From: a virus
Virus record (IMG/VR): IMGVR_UViG_3300047550_000815
Coordinates: 1-30,624 of that record
Length of the DNA: 30,624 bases
Strand: one strand, 5' to 3'
Part shown: positions 1 through 5,887 of the stretch, piece by piece
Layout of the letters: each line of letters starts with the position of its first letter
Numbering within the stretch: the first letter of the stretch is position 1
Program-made: the position numbers and the translations under genes
The notes under the pieces: generated by a model
What the model was told of the DNA's origin: nothing
The model's database searches: none
Seen by the model: only the letters and a program-made list of their open reading frames with translations

Positions 1-96
1 CTTGTCTTCGTACATCTTACGCATACGTTCCATTTTTGTTTGTAATGACCTATTTTGCTTTTCAAGGTCGTAGATTTTCTGATAAGGGTTTTCCAT
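1..96 (-). CDS. 5' part of the DnaA domain IV-like gene (cut by window edge)
   Basis: The ATG lies at 96-94 and the frame runs off the left edge after 32 codons. It encodes the charged N-terminal helical part of the protein given in full at 30034-30534, of which this is the duplicate end. The mom-like gene stops at 98, so one base separates the two genes. They are probably cotranscribed across the circle junction. Confidence 0.9.
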   Translation of the reverse strand, partial: MENPYQKIYDLEKQNRSLQTKMERMRKMYEDK

Positions 97-186
97 TTTA
101 AAATAATTTTGTTTGTGTTGTTGGTTGATAACTTGCATCATATCTTTTATTTTCACCTTTTGGATATGGTTCTAATTGATATGGTA
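1..186. repeat. Terminal direct repeat, left copy
   Basis: These bases recur at 30439-30624 with one mismatch: G at 111 against A at 30549. The repeat holds the 5' end of the DnaA-like gene and the 3' end of the mom-like gene. Joining the ends therefore makes both genes whole and continuous. A circular genome or a terminally redundant linear one explains this. The mismatch suggests a mixed population or a sequencing error rather than an exact packaged repeat. Confidence 0.95.
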
Positions 187-763
187 ATTCTTTCATCATT
201 TTCTTTTTATCTCGTTTATCTGCAATAAAATAAAAGTATCGATGTTTTCTTGGTCTTTCTTTCATATACAACTTATCTCCAAACTTTTGCTTTAACCATT
301 CTACCCTATTCTCTTGACCTCTTGACATATCAAATACACTTGCTCCGTGTAAATGTTCCATACCTTTAACCATATAATCCATAAATTTTGCAGATAATCC
401 CGTATAAATCCAATTAGTCGCTTGATAGATATACCCGTGATGATTTTGCGAAGTATCTGCATAAGATACTAATACACTTGGTTTGGGCAAAAATTTAAAA
501 GTTTGTGCAACAAAAAAAGATAATGTGTTTTTTGGTAAATTATCAGAAACAACTAAACGATTTAACTCATATAATTTATACGATGGAAATAATTCTCTTA
601 AAACTGAACTGACTGGAGTACCATAACTACATACTCCTATCAAAATATTATTATCATATAATCCAAAACAAAACTCAATAGGTGGTATTCTATGAGCATA
701 ATGCTTTTTTAAAAACCACTCTTTGCAATCTTGATAATCTATTGGTTTAACTTGGTAAATCAT
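98..763 (-). CDS. mom: Mom-like DNA adenine modification protein (GNAT fold)
   Basis: This 221-aa protein resembles the Mom family. Phage Mu Mom converts adenine to N6-methylcarbamoyl-adenine on phage DNA, hiding it from host restriction enzymes. The supporting region is residues 101-122, which begins YADTS and continues through HHG, IYQATNW and IYTG. This matches the conserved core I recall for Mom, with an ELNRLVV strand at 66-72 before it, as in GNAT folds. Length is close to Mu Mom (about 230 aa). The ATG at 763-761 overlaps the dnaB stop as ATGA, so it is translationally coupled to the replication genes. Mu mom is tightly controlled (by Com, Dam methylation and OxyR); nothing like com is visible here. 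The basic C-terminal half fits DNA binding. The modification chemistry in this phage is inferred. Residue 218 is Thr here and Ile in the right-end copy. Confidence 0.8.
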   Translation of the reverse strand: MIYQVKPIDYQDCKEWFLKKHYAHRIPPIEFCFGLYDNNILIGVCSYGTPVSSVLRELFPSYKLYELNRLVVSDNLPKNTLSFFVAQTFKFLPKPSVLVSYADTSQNHHGYIYQATNWIYTGLSAKFMDYMVKGMEHLHGASVFDMSRGQENRVEWLKQKFGDKLYMKERPRKHRYFYFIADKRDKKKMMKELPYQLEPYPKGENKRYDASYQPTTQTKLF

Positions 764-1992
764 TTTTCTCTGTAATATGTTCTACTTGGTATAAATTCAG
801 TTTCTATCATTCCTACCTCTCCGTGACGATTCTTTGCAACTATCAATTCGCTATCCTCAATGTCGAGTAATTGCCTATCGTAGTAGTTTTGTCGGAATGG
901 AAATAAGATAACGTCTGCATCTTGTTCTATACTTCCGCTCTCTCTAATATCGGATAACATCGGTCTTTTGTCTGCTCGTTCTTCACACTTCCGTGATAAC
1001 TGAGCCAATGCAATAACCGTGATGTCTAATTCTTTCGCTAATACTTTAAGGTTTCGGCTTATGTCGGATATCTCTTGCTCTCTGTTTTGTTTGTTGCCTT
1101 TGATTAATTGTAAATAGTCGATTACCAATATATCAAGTCCATACTTGGCTCTATGTATTTTTATCTTACTTTTAATTGTTTGTACATCAACGATTGCTTC
1201 ATCATCAATGAAAAATGTTATGTTATCAGAATTAATTGCATTTGCAAGTCCTGTAATTTCATAGTCATTTAAATTACCGCTTCTAATCTTATAATTTGCT
1301 ACATCGTGCAATAAACTCATATATCTTTTACCTATTTGCTCATTGCTCATCTCTAATGATAATAATAAACACTTTGCACCAAGTTTAGCAGCGTTACGAA
1401 TAAAGGTTAAAGCAATAGCCGTTTTACCTGAACCTGGTCTTCCTGCAATAATAACTAAATCAGATTTATTCCAACCACCTATTACTCCATCTAATTTATT
1501 CCAACCTGTTTGTAATCCACTTAATCTGTCACCTCGTTTTATTGCAATTTCCATTGTATCAAATGCAGTTCCAACAACTTTATTAATACTTATTGCATCT
1601 TTTGTAAATGTCATCATTGCTTCTTCTAAATACTGATTTAATTTAGTTGTTAACTCTGATAACTCCATTGATGAATTAATACTACTTATATTTGATAGTA
1701 AATCACGTTTCTTTGCGTTCTGCTGCAATAAAATAATATGACGCTCTATATTACTATCTCCATCGCATTTGTTGCTTAAAACGGCTAAATCGTGTGCATA
1801 TTGCATTCCTATTTCGTGACCTATCTCAAACAATCCAAACTCTTTGTTTTCAATGTAGAGTTTTGTCATTGCTATAATTATCTTTTGGTACAACGAATCT
1901 GTAAACCAATTGCTTTTTAATCTTGGCAAATACACATAGTTCTTAGTGTAAAATAAAAGATTACTAATAATATGTTGTTCTATGTTATTCAT
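760..1992 (-). CDS. dnaB: DnaB-family replicative helicase
   Basis: A 410-aa hexameric RecA-fold helicase that would unwind the phage replication fork. Walker A GRPGSGKT is at residues 184-191, a LSLEM segment is at 211-215, and Walker B (DILVIDYLQL) starts at 287. A conserved late motif with SDIRESGSIEQDAD is near 327-340. The N-terminal 130 residues are helical and match the DnaB N-domain poorly, as is common in phage versions. It is a little shorter than bacterial DnaB (about 450-500 aa). The ATG at 1992 shares a base with the upstream stop (TAATG), so it is coupled to the preceding replication protein, a plausible loader. The mom-like gene follows with an ATGA overlap. Confidence 0.95.
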   Translation of the reverse strand: MNNIEQHIISNLLFYTKNYVYLPRLKSNWFTDSLYQKIIIAMTKLYIENKEFGLFEIGHEIGMQYAHDLAVLSNKCDGDSNIERHIILLQQNAKKRDLLSNISSINSSMELSELTTKLNQYLEEAMMTFTKDAISINKVVGTAFDTMEIAIKRGDRLSGLQTGWNKLDGVIGGWNKSDLVIIAGRPGSGKTAIALTFIRNAAKLGAKCLLLSLEMSNEQIGKRYMSLLHDVANYKIRSGNLNDYEITGLANAINSDNITFFIDDEAIVDVQTIKSKIKIHRAKYGLDILVIDYLQLIKGNKQNREQEISDISRNLKVLAKELDITVIALAQLSRKCEERADKRPMLSDIRESGSIEQDADVILFPFRQNYYDRQLLDIEDSELIVAKNRHGEVGMIETEFIPSRTYYREK

Positions 1993-2612
1993 TAGAATAC
2001 TTTGTATTTAGGTTGTACTTGTGTTTGTATTGTACTATTTGCGTTTTGATTTTTCTTCCAGTTAATTACTGCTGATTCCCAACTCTTCATTTTATTTTTA
2101 CCTACCATCCAACCTTTAGATTCGTAGTAATGGTAAAAACGTTCTGAATCATCAATCATATTTTGTTTAAGCATTTCTATTCTTATTTCTTCAATTGTTG
2201 GTTTGATAAAACGTTTTGTTGGTTTATTATTACTATCACTCTTTTTATCATTAACACTATCACTTACACTATCACTTACACTATCACTTACACTAACACT
2301 ATCAGGTTTTTTGGGTTTTTCTAAAAAGGCTTGGGTTTCTTGGGTTTCTTTGGGTTTTGATGGTCTACCACCTTTACTTCCGTTAAGTTTCTGTTTATCA
2401 ATGTAATCCTCCCATCGTTGTAAATCTCTTTTTAAACATTGCTTAATGGGTTCAAAAGCGATATTGATAATTAAATCTTCGCTAATAGGGTTTTCGTCAT
2501 TCACATACTTGAATATGTGTTTGATTAGTTTACCTGCGTACTCATCAGGTAGTTGCTCAAATACGCCTTTTTGGTCAGCGTAGAGAATGAATGATTTTTT
2601 ATTTTTTGCCAT
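1992..2612 (-). CDS. DUF6291-like replication protein, candidate helicase loader
   Basis: This 206-aa protein has two parts. The first (about residues 1-85) begins with KKSFILYADQ, has a LPDEYAGKLIKHIF helix and ends in GSKGGRPSK, matching the DUF6291 family of Bacteroidota phages. The second (about 133-190) contains FYHYYESKGWMVG and SWESAVINWKK, a motif usual at the C-terminus of phage replication initiators and loaders. A low-complexity linker at 105-121 made of SDSV units joins them. It lies immediately upstream of dnaB with TAATG coupling, which suggests a helicase-loading role, inferred from position. Its ATG at 2612 follows a hairpin and seven U in the RNA (see 2613-2665), so expression is probably regulated at that leader. 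Confidence 0.75.
   Translation of the reverse strand: MAKNKKSFILYADQKGVFEQLPDEYAGKLIKHIFKYVNDENPISEDLIINIAFEPIKQCLKRDLQRWEDYIDKQKLNGSKGGRPSKPKETQETQAFLEKPKKPDSVSVSDSVSDSVSDSVNDKKSDSNNKPTKRFIKPTIEEIRIEMLKQNMIDDSERFYHYYESKGWMVGKNKMKSWESAVINWKKNQNANSTIQTQVQPKYKVF
2254..2289 (-). repeat. 12-bp tandem repeat inside the replication protein gene
   Basis: There are three perfect tandem copies of ACACTATCACTT on the plus strand, followed by a decayed copy to about 2303. On the coding strand each unit encodes Ser-Asp-Ser-Val, making a flexible acidic linker. The 12-nt period keeps the frame, so copy number can change by slippage without breaking the gene. Confidence 0.9.
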
Positions 2613-2665
2613 AAAAAAAGCCCATCAGATTTGAGGCGGTAAGAGCGCACACAAACCCAACAGGC
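2613..2665 (-). promoter_or_regulatory. Structured RNA leader: long hairpin plus U7 abutting a start codon
   Basis: On the minus strand, GCCTGTTGGGTTTG (2665-2652) pairs without interruption with CAAATCTGATGGGC (2633-2620), giving 14 pairs including six G-U wobbles. A further GCG/CGC helix lies inside. Seven U (2619-2613) follow at once, and the next base is the A of the ATG at 2612. The wobbles become A-C mismatches on the other strand, so the fold belongs to minus-strand RNA. It has the form of an intrinsic terminator or attenuator ending exactly at the start codon of the replication protein. Confidence 0.75.
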
Positions 2666-2712
2666 AAATATCTTTTTAACTATCGGATTCTCTTACAATC
2701 CAGTTAACTCTA

Positions 2713-2745
2713 CAAATATAGTATTTATTTTTTACAAATACTATA
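2713..2745 (-). promoter_or_regulatory. Inverted repeat next to a TATATTTG element
   Basis: TATAGTATTT (2717-2726) and AAATACTATA (2736-2745) form a perfect 10-bp inverted repeat with a 9-bp spacer. On the minus strand the element TATATTTG (2720-2713) matches the Bacteroidota -7 box TAnnTTTG. No TTG lies at the 19-bp spacing used elsewhere in this genome (the nearest is 14 bp away), so promoter function is uncertain. The inverted repeat could be an operator or a hairpin at the end of the HTH gene, whose stop codon it includes. Confidence 0.45.
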
Positions 2746-2941
2746 CTTGACCTACAAAAGTATAAACTGCATAACCTTGCTTGTCATCTGTGGTAATAGT
2801 ACAATTATACTTATGTCTTAAATCGTGTATTCGTGCGGATAAACGATAAATGCCGTAACGATTCCACGCTTCCATTGGATTGATAGTTAGATTCACTTTC
2901 AAGTGTTCTAATAATTTCTGATTTTGACTATCTGTTTTCAT
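2741..2941 (-). CDS. Small helix-turn-helix protein (HTH_39-like)
   Basis: This 66-aa protein reads as a single winged helix-turn-helix. It opens with QNQKLLEHL, then NPMEAWNRYGIYRLSARIHDLRHK (residues 21-44), then a two-strand wing ending GYAVYTF. The pattern of repositioned helices with R-L-S-A-R-I-H-D-L matches the HTH_39 family, found in small phage proteins. It probably binds DNA, possibly the inverted repeat over its own 3' end, which is speculation. The ATG overlaps the end of the upstream gene by 14 bases. Confidence 0.65.
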   Translation of the reverse strand: MKTDSQNQKLLEHLKVNLTINPMEAWNRYGIYRLSARIHDLRHKYNCTITTDDKQGYAVYTFVGQV

Positions 2942-3179
2942 AAGTTTTCTCCCAATATTCGTCTGCTAATAGACCATTCTGTTTTAACATAGAGATTCTA
3001 CCTTGTGTATATGATTCTAAAATCGCCTGTTTAAAGTGTTCTGTTTGAGTTGCTAATATGTAGTGATATAATGCCTCCGCTTCGTGTTCTGTTTTAAACT
3101 CTCCGACTAAATCGCCATTCTTCCAAACTCGGTAAACTTCTACGCCATTAACAATTGATTTGTGGTGGTAGATTATCAT
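2928..3179 (-). CDS. Hypothetical protein, 83 aa
   Basis: I do not recognise this protein. It starts with a short beta-rich section (YRVWKNGDLVGEF, residues 17-29) that looks like a small sheet, followed by a helical C-terminal half. There is no signal peptide or membrane segment. The ATG sits in the CAACTATG context shared by several genes here, and it overlaps the upstream gene by four bases. It is in an early gene run between a small membrane protein and an HTH protein. Confidence 0.6.
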   Translation of the reverse strand: MIIYHHKSIVNGVEVYRVWKNGDLVGEFKTEHEAEALYHYILATQTEHFKQAILESYTQGRISMLKQNGLLADEYWEKTYENR

Positions 3180-3388
3180 AGTTGACCTCCTCTATACATT
3201 CTATTTGCTTCTTTCTTCCAATGTGTTGTAACATCGTTAAAGTTGCTGATTGGTTGGTCTTTCTCGAACTCGTAAGGTTGTGCCTCCGGTAGTTCGGATT
3301 TGCTCGTTAACTTCTTCCAAGCCTTGTGCATTAAAAATGCCACAGGTAAACTGATGGGATACAAGATTAAAAATTCTATTGGTAACAT
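3176..3388 (-). CDS. Hypothetical small membrane-anchored protein, 70 aa
   Basis: Residues 3-20 (PIEFLILYPISLPVAFLMH) form one hydrophobic segment, followed by AWKK and a polar tail. This suggests a single N-terminal membrane anchor with a cytoplasmic C-terminus. The function is unknown. The ATG lies in the context ATAACTATG, and the palindrome at 3407-3424 lies just upstream. It overlaps the next gene by four bases. Confidence 0.55.
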   Translation of the reverse strand: MLPIEFLILYPISLPVAFLMHKAWKKLTSKSELPEAQPYEFEKDQPISNFNDVTTHWKKEANRMYRGGQL

Positions 3389-3406
3389 AGTTATAGGTTT
3401 TAAAAT

Positions 3407-3424
3407 GAGGGCAATTAAGCCCCC
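3407..3424. repeat. GGGCAATTAAGCCC palindrome (copy 1)
   Basis: GGGC (3409-3412) and GCCC (3419-3422) flank AATTAA. The same core, with a longer stem, recurs at 5484-5501. Both copies sit between a promoter-driven small gene and the next ATG. On the minus strand, copy 1 is followed by UCAUUUU, so it could be a weak terminator or an mRNA end-processing hairpin. Confidence 0.6.
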
Positions 3425-3437
3425 TTGATTTAGTTTA

Positions 3438-3734
3438 TTAAATTCCGTAATACATTGAATCCTGACAACAAGAGCAGATACCTCTAAAACAATCTTGCTT
3501 TAACGCTTCTGCTTTCTCTTGTTGAAAGATAGCGTCATAAATCGCTTCACCTTTACGTGAATTACCATCCCAACCTATTAACTCGTGATGCAATGGCTTA
3601 GATTGTGGCATTTTAAACCAAGATTGCTTAGGCAACCATTCTTGATACCAAGACGGGGTGCTTGAAAATTGCTGTCCTTTAAACTTGCCAAAGTTTAATA
3701 CAAAATCGTTGATTGAGTTGTTTAGATTTGTCAT
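3438..3734 (-). CDS. Hypothetical protein with FGKFKG motif, 98 aa
   Basis: Residues 13-40 contain LNFGKFKGQ, a short gap, then WYQEWLPKQ. This resembles the small FGKYKG...YLEWL domain seen at the end of exonuclease X and in DUF3820 proteins. The C-terminus has a Cys cluster (CFRGICSCCQD) that could bind metal. I place the start at the ATG 3734-3732, because the longer frame opens at a TTG inside the promoter -7 box. The context is ACAACTATG with no Shine-Dalgarno. It is a single-gene unit with its own promoter and a downstream palindrome. Nuclease accessory function is a guess. Confidence 0.65.
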   Translation of the reverse strand: MTNLNNSINDFVLNFGKFKGQQFSSTPSWYQEWLPKQSWFKMPQSKPLHHELIGWDGNSRKGEAIYDAIFQQEKAEALKQDCFRGICSCCQDSMYYGI

Positions 3735-3755
3735 AGTTGTATCTGTTTGATGATT

Positions 3756-3785
3756 CAAATATACATCGAGTTTTCAATATTGCAA
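3756..3785 (-). promoter_or_regulatory. Bacteroidota-type promoter, copy 1 of a duplicated cassette
   Basis: Read on the minus strand, TTG (3785-3783), a 19-bp spacer and TATATTTG (3763-3756) match the TTG-N17-23-TAnnTTTG consensus. The gene ATG is 21 bases downstream of the box. The surrounding sequence recurs at 5834-5938, including TTGCAATATT and the 14-mer TTTAGTGAATGAAC (plus strand, 3803-3816). Confidence 0.8.
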
Positions 3786-3824
3786 GTATTATTTTGCATT
3801 TCTTTAGTGAATGAACACTTTTTC

Positions 3825-4451
3825 TTAGTAAACGATACTTTTTAGCAACTCATATGCGTGAAATAGTTTCTCATCTATATCCTCTTTGACATCGTCCAAC
3901 TCGATAACTGATTGAAATAACTTGTGAGAATCGGGCATTCGTGGATCGTAAGAAACAAATATCCCGTGATCATTTGCCGTTGCTAACATTCCGAATTGCA
4001 TTTGCCAGTAATACTCAGGATGCAAAGATTTTAAATCTTCCGCATTGTTGATGGTTGCGTTTTTCAAATGTATAGCAGAATTAAACGGACATTTAATCTC
4101 CAATATTCCATTACCTAACCCATCGGGAGAATATCCGCTATACTCGTTGTATTCTATGAATGTAAATGTTTCGCCTCCGTAGTATGTCCACTCATCAAAA
4201 GATTCTAAGGAGAAACGGTTAAATGCTTCCGATTCGTGGGTTGTTCCCCATTCCAACGCCCTACCGAATACTTCTGGTTGTTGACCTGTTAACATAACTG
4301 CGGCTTTCTCGTAGACATAGGTTTTAGCCGTTTCGCTTAATACCTCCGATTTATTCCGTGGGCTGCCCATCAGTTTATAAATCTCACTCGCAGTAAAGCG
4401 CGATTGTCTTAATGACAACCACGCTTCTTCGTTTAAATTAGTACTAATCAT
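3825..4451 (-). CDS. YqaJ-family (lambda exonuclease-like) recombination nuclease
   Basis: This 208-aa protein belongs to the YqaJ viral recombinase nucleases (PD-(D/E)XK fold), which resect 5' ends of double-stranded DNA. The order of motifs fits: SRFTASEIYKLMGSPR near the N-terminus, EWGTTHESEAF, then GYSPDGLGNGILEIKCPF, where D and the E-x-K supply the active site, and HPEYYWQMQFGM with the conserved Gln. I chose the ATG at 4451; a GTG at 4475, overlapping the upstream stop, would add eight residues. It directly follows the ERF annealing protein. The pair is equivalent to lambda Exo-Bet. Confidence 0.88.
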   Translation of the reverse strand: MISTNLNEEAWLSLRQSRFTASEIYKLMGSPRNKSEVLSETAKTYVYEKAAVMLTGQQPEVFGRALEWGTTHESEAFNRFSLESFDEWTYYGGETFTFIEYNEYSGYSPDGLGNGILEIKCPFNSAIHLKNATINNAEDLKSLHPEYYWQMQFGMLATANDHGIFVSYDPRMPDSHKLFQSVIELDDVKEDIDEKLFHAYELLKSIVY

Positions 4452-4471
4452 AATATTTCTTTTTCTTGCAG

Positions 4472-5011
4472 TCACTTAATACCTTTTAACAAAGTCAAAT
4501 GCTCAGGCTTTAATTGGTATTTCTTCAATACATCCTCAATCTTACCGCCTTGTTGGATGTGCTTGGTTGCTTGTTCCCATGCCGTCATTGCCGGGTTGAG
4601 AAATGGTTTCTCTTCTACCTTTGCATTCCGTGCCATTGCCTTTTCTCCGTCATCATCTTCGTCAATGTTTAACCCAAGAGCAGCTCCAAGTGCATACCTA
4701 CGAGCGTAAGTAATAGCCGAACCCATCGCTTGTGGGTCGTTGGCTTTAACTACTGGCATCGTGTAACTTGCCTCAATCCATTCTCCGCTAATGTGCATTA
4801 GAATCGTTGTTAAACACTCTTCATCAGGTAATTGACAAAACGACAACCCTGCATCTGCTAATGGTTTTTGGATGACATCTAAAATGTTCGCAAGTGATGC
4901 GTACTTAGATTTGAAAAACGGATTGGTTGCTTCCTTTTTAACCTTTCCGATGTTGGCTTGGAACTTGCACAATGCTGCTGCAAGATTCGCAATTGATTCT
5001 GATTTATTCAT
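4472..5011 (-). CDS. erf: ERF-family single-strand annealing protein
   Basis: This 179-aa protein matches the ERF superfamily of phage recombinases, which anneal complementary single strands during recombination and genome circularisation. Diagnostic segments are NPFFKSKYASLANILDVIQKPL (about residues 31-52), GLSFCQLP, and MGSAITYARRYALGAALGL (about 96-114), followed by an acidic DEDDDGEKA stretch. The rest is a variable helical tail. The ATG lies in the ACAACTATG context. It is followed at once by the YqaJ exonuclease, its functional partner. Confidence 0.9.
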   Translation of the reverse strand: MNKSESIANLAAALCKFQANIGKVKKEATNPFFKSKYASLANILDVIQKPLADAGLSFCQLPDEECLTTILMHISGEWIEASYTMPVVKANDPQAMGSAITYARRYALGAALGLNIDEDDDGEKAMARNAKVEEKPFLNPAMTAWEQATKHIQQGGKIEDVLKKYQLKPEHLTLLKGIK

Positions 5012-5282
5012 AGTTGTAATGTGTTAATTTTCCCGAAATCCACCCCAAATAAACGTGACACAAAAAAGCGTCTTGGTGGTCTTTTTCAAACTGCTCAAAG
5101 TCAAACCAATTTTCAAAGTCTATGCAATCCTCAAAAGGTACTGCCGTAGATTTATAATATTGGTTAACTAATGAATCTTCCAATGAAACGAGATAAGCCT
5201 CTACATCGGATTTTCTAAAGTAATACTGAACGGAATGGTAGTCTAATACTACATCATTCGCCAAAACTGCTACCCACTTCAT
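5004..5282 (-). CDS. Hypothetical acidic protein, 92 aa
   Basis: I do not recognise it. The protein is acidic and rich in Phe, Tyr and Trp (for example FENWFDFEQF), with no membrane segment. It overlaps the ERF gene by eight bases and the upstream regulator by 29 bases, so it belongs to the same transcription unit. An anti-host or recombination accessory role is possible by position only. Confidence 0.55.
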   Translation of the reverse strand: MKWVAVLANDVVLDYHSVQYYFRKSDVEAYLVSLEDSLVNQYYKSTAVPFEDCIDFENWFDFEQFEKDHQDAFLCHVYLGWISGKLTHYNYE

Positions 5283-5460
5283 TTTCCTTAATTAATTTGT
5301 AAGCCGTTGATAATACTGTTTTAGCGTTTTTTTGGTAGATATCTCCGTGAAAATATCTTCTAATGGTTGGTAAACTCAACCCTGTTCTGTGTTGGATGTC
5401 CTTATAAATGCCGTGATAACGCTTTTTAAGGATTTCTTCTCTGATTTGTTCTATTGTCAT
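5254..5460 (-). CDS. Small HTH regulator (Cro-size)
   Basis: This 68-aa protein contains a helix-turn-helix at about residues 15-40: GIYKDIQHRTGLSLPTIRRYFHGD, with the turn at TGLS and a recognition helix following. This is the size and form of Cro or small phage repressors. It is the first gene of the ERF-exonuclease run and lies just after the palindrome at 5484-5501, so it may regulate the neighbouring duplicated promoters (inference). The start context is AAAACTATG. No lysogeny module accompanies it. Confidence 0.65.
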   Translation of the reverse strand: MTIEQIREEILKKRYHGIYKDIQHRTGLSLPTIRRYFHGDIYQKNAKTVLSTAYKLIKENEVGSSFGE

Positions 5461-5483
5461 AGTTTTAATTTTTAATTATTATT

Positions 5484-5501
5484 GGGGGCAATTAAGCCCC
5501 C
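5484..5501. repeat. GGGGGCAATTAAGCCCCC palindrome (copy 2)
   Basis: A perfect 6-bp GC stem (GGGGGC/GCCCCC) flanks AATTAA. It includes the TAA stop of the zinc-binding gene at 5492-5494. The core is identical to copy 1 at 3409-3422. Downstream minus-strand sequence is AT-rich but has no clean U-tract, so a terminator role is unproven. Confidence 0.65.
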
Positions 5502-5836
5502 TTTTTCATTTTCTTTAAACATCTTTCGCAATTTATATGAGATTGATTTGCTTCGTGTACAATTTTTTTCTGACCATATTTAAAAGTTGTGCCACAAGTA
5601 CTATATATATAATCTATAACTCTTTCACCATTTACAAGTATTGTATGTACTTTTAATTTGTGCAATACATTATTTGCCCCAAAATAACCAACACAATCAA
5701 CAAATCTTCTACCAATCATTTCAGAATATTCTGCTGGTGTTTGACCCTCTGAACAGGACGGAACAATGTCTAATTTGTTAATAAATCTCAATGATTTTAA
5801 ATCGATTTCGTTCTGTGTTAATGTTGTGTTTGTCAT
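5492..5836 (-). CDS. Hypothetical zinc-ribbon-like protein, 114 aa
   Basis: The last third holds a likely zinc site: Cys in STCGTTF, His in IVHEANQ, then HINCERCLKKMKKG (C-x2-C). This resembles treble-clef or zinc-ribbon ends of small phage proteins. The rest is unrecognised. The start is the ATG at 5836-5834; the longer frame begins at a TTG within the promoter. Like the gene at 3438-3734, it is a solitary gene with its own promoter and palindrome, though the two proteins are unrelated. Confidence 0.6.
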   Translation of the reverse strand: MTNTTLTQNEIDLKSLRFINKLDIVPSCSEGQTPAEYSEMIGRRFVDCVGYFGANNVLHKLKVHTILVNGERVIDYIYSTCGTTFKYGQKKIVHEANQSHINCERCLKKMKKGA

Positions 5837-5857
5837 AGTTGTATCTGTTTGATGAAG

Positions 5858-5887
5858 CAAAGATACACATAGTTTTTAATATTGCAA
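5858..5887 (-). promoter_or_regulatory. Bacteroidota-type promoter, copy 2 of a duplicated cassette
   Basis: On the minus strand, TTG (5887-5885), a 19-bp spacer and TATCTTTG (5865-5858) form the promoter. The ATG is 21 bases downstream, as in copy 1. Upstream, the 14-mer TTTAGTGAATGAAC (5925-5938) is shared with copy 1. Here it overlaps a 6-bp inverted repeat, TTCACT-TTTTT-AGTGAA (5917-5933), a candidate operator. Confidence 0.8.

Noticed and set aside
1343-1636. Plus-strand frames such as this one inside dnaB, and those inside the tape measure, portal and tail genes
   Set aside because: All lie opposite strong minus-strand genes, have compositions typical of antisense shadows and no recognisable domains.
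3735-3758. N-terminal extension of the FGKFKG gene starting at TTG
   Set aside because: The TTG is the end of the TATATTTG promoter box and the same extension occurs at the second cassette only because the promoter is duplicated; the ATG at 3734 is preferred.
5484-5501. Confident intrinsic terminator at the GC palindrome
   Set aside because: The stem is good but the following minus-strand bases are CAATAATAATT without a U-tract; the T-rich side faces the plus strand, where no gene is read.
5837-5860. N-terminal extension of the zinc-ribbon-like gene starting at TTG
   Set aside because: Same reason: TTG lies inside the TATCTTTG box, so it is probably upstream of the transcript.
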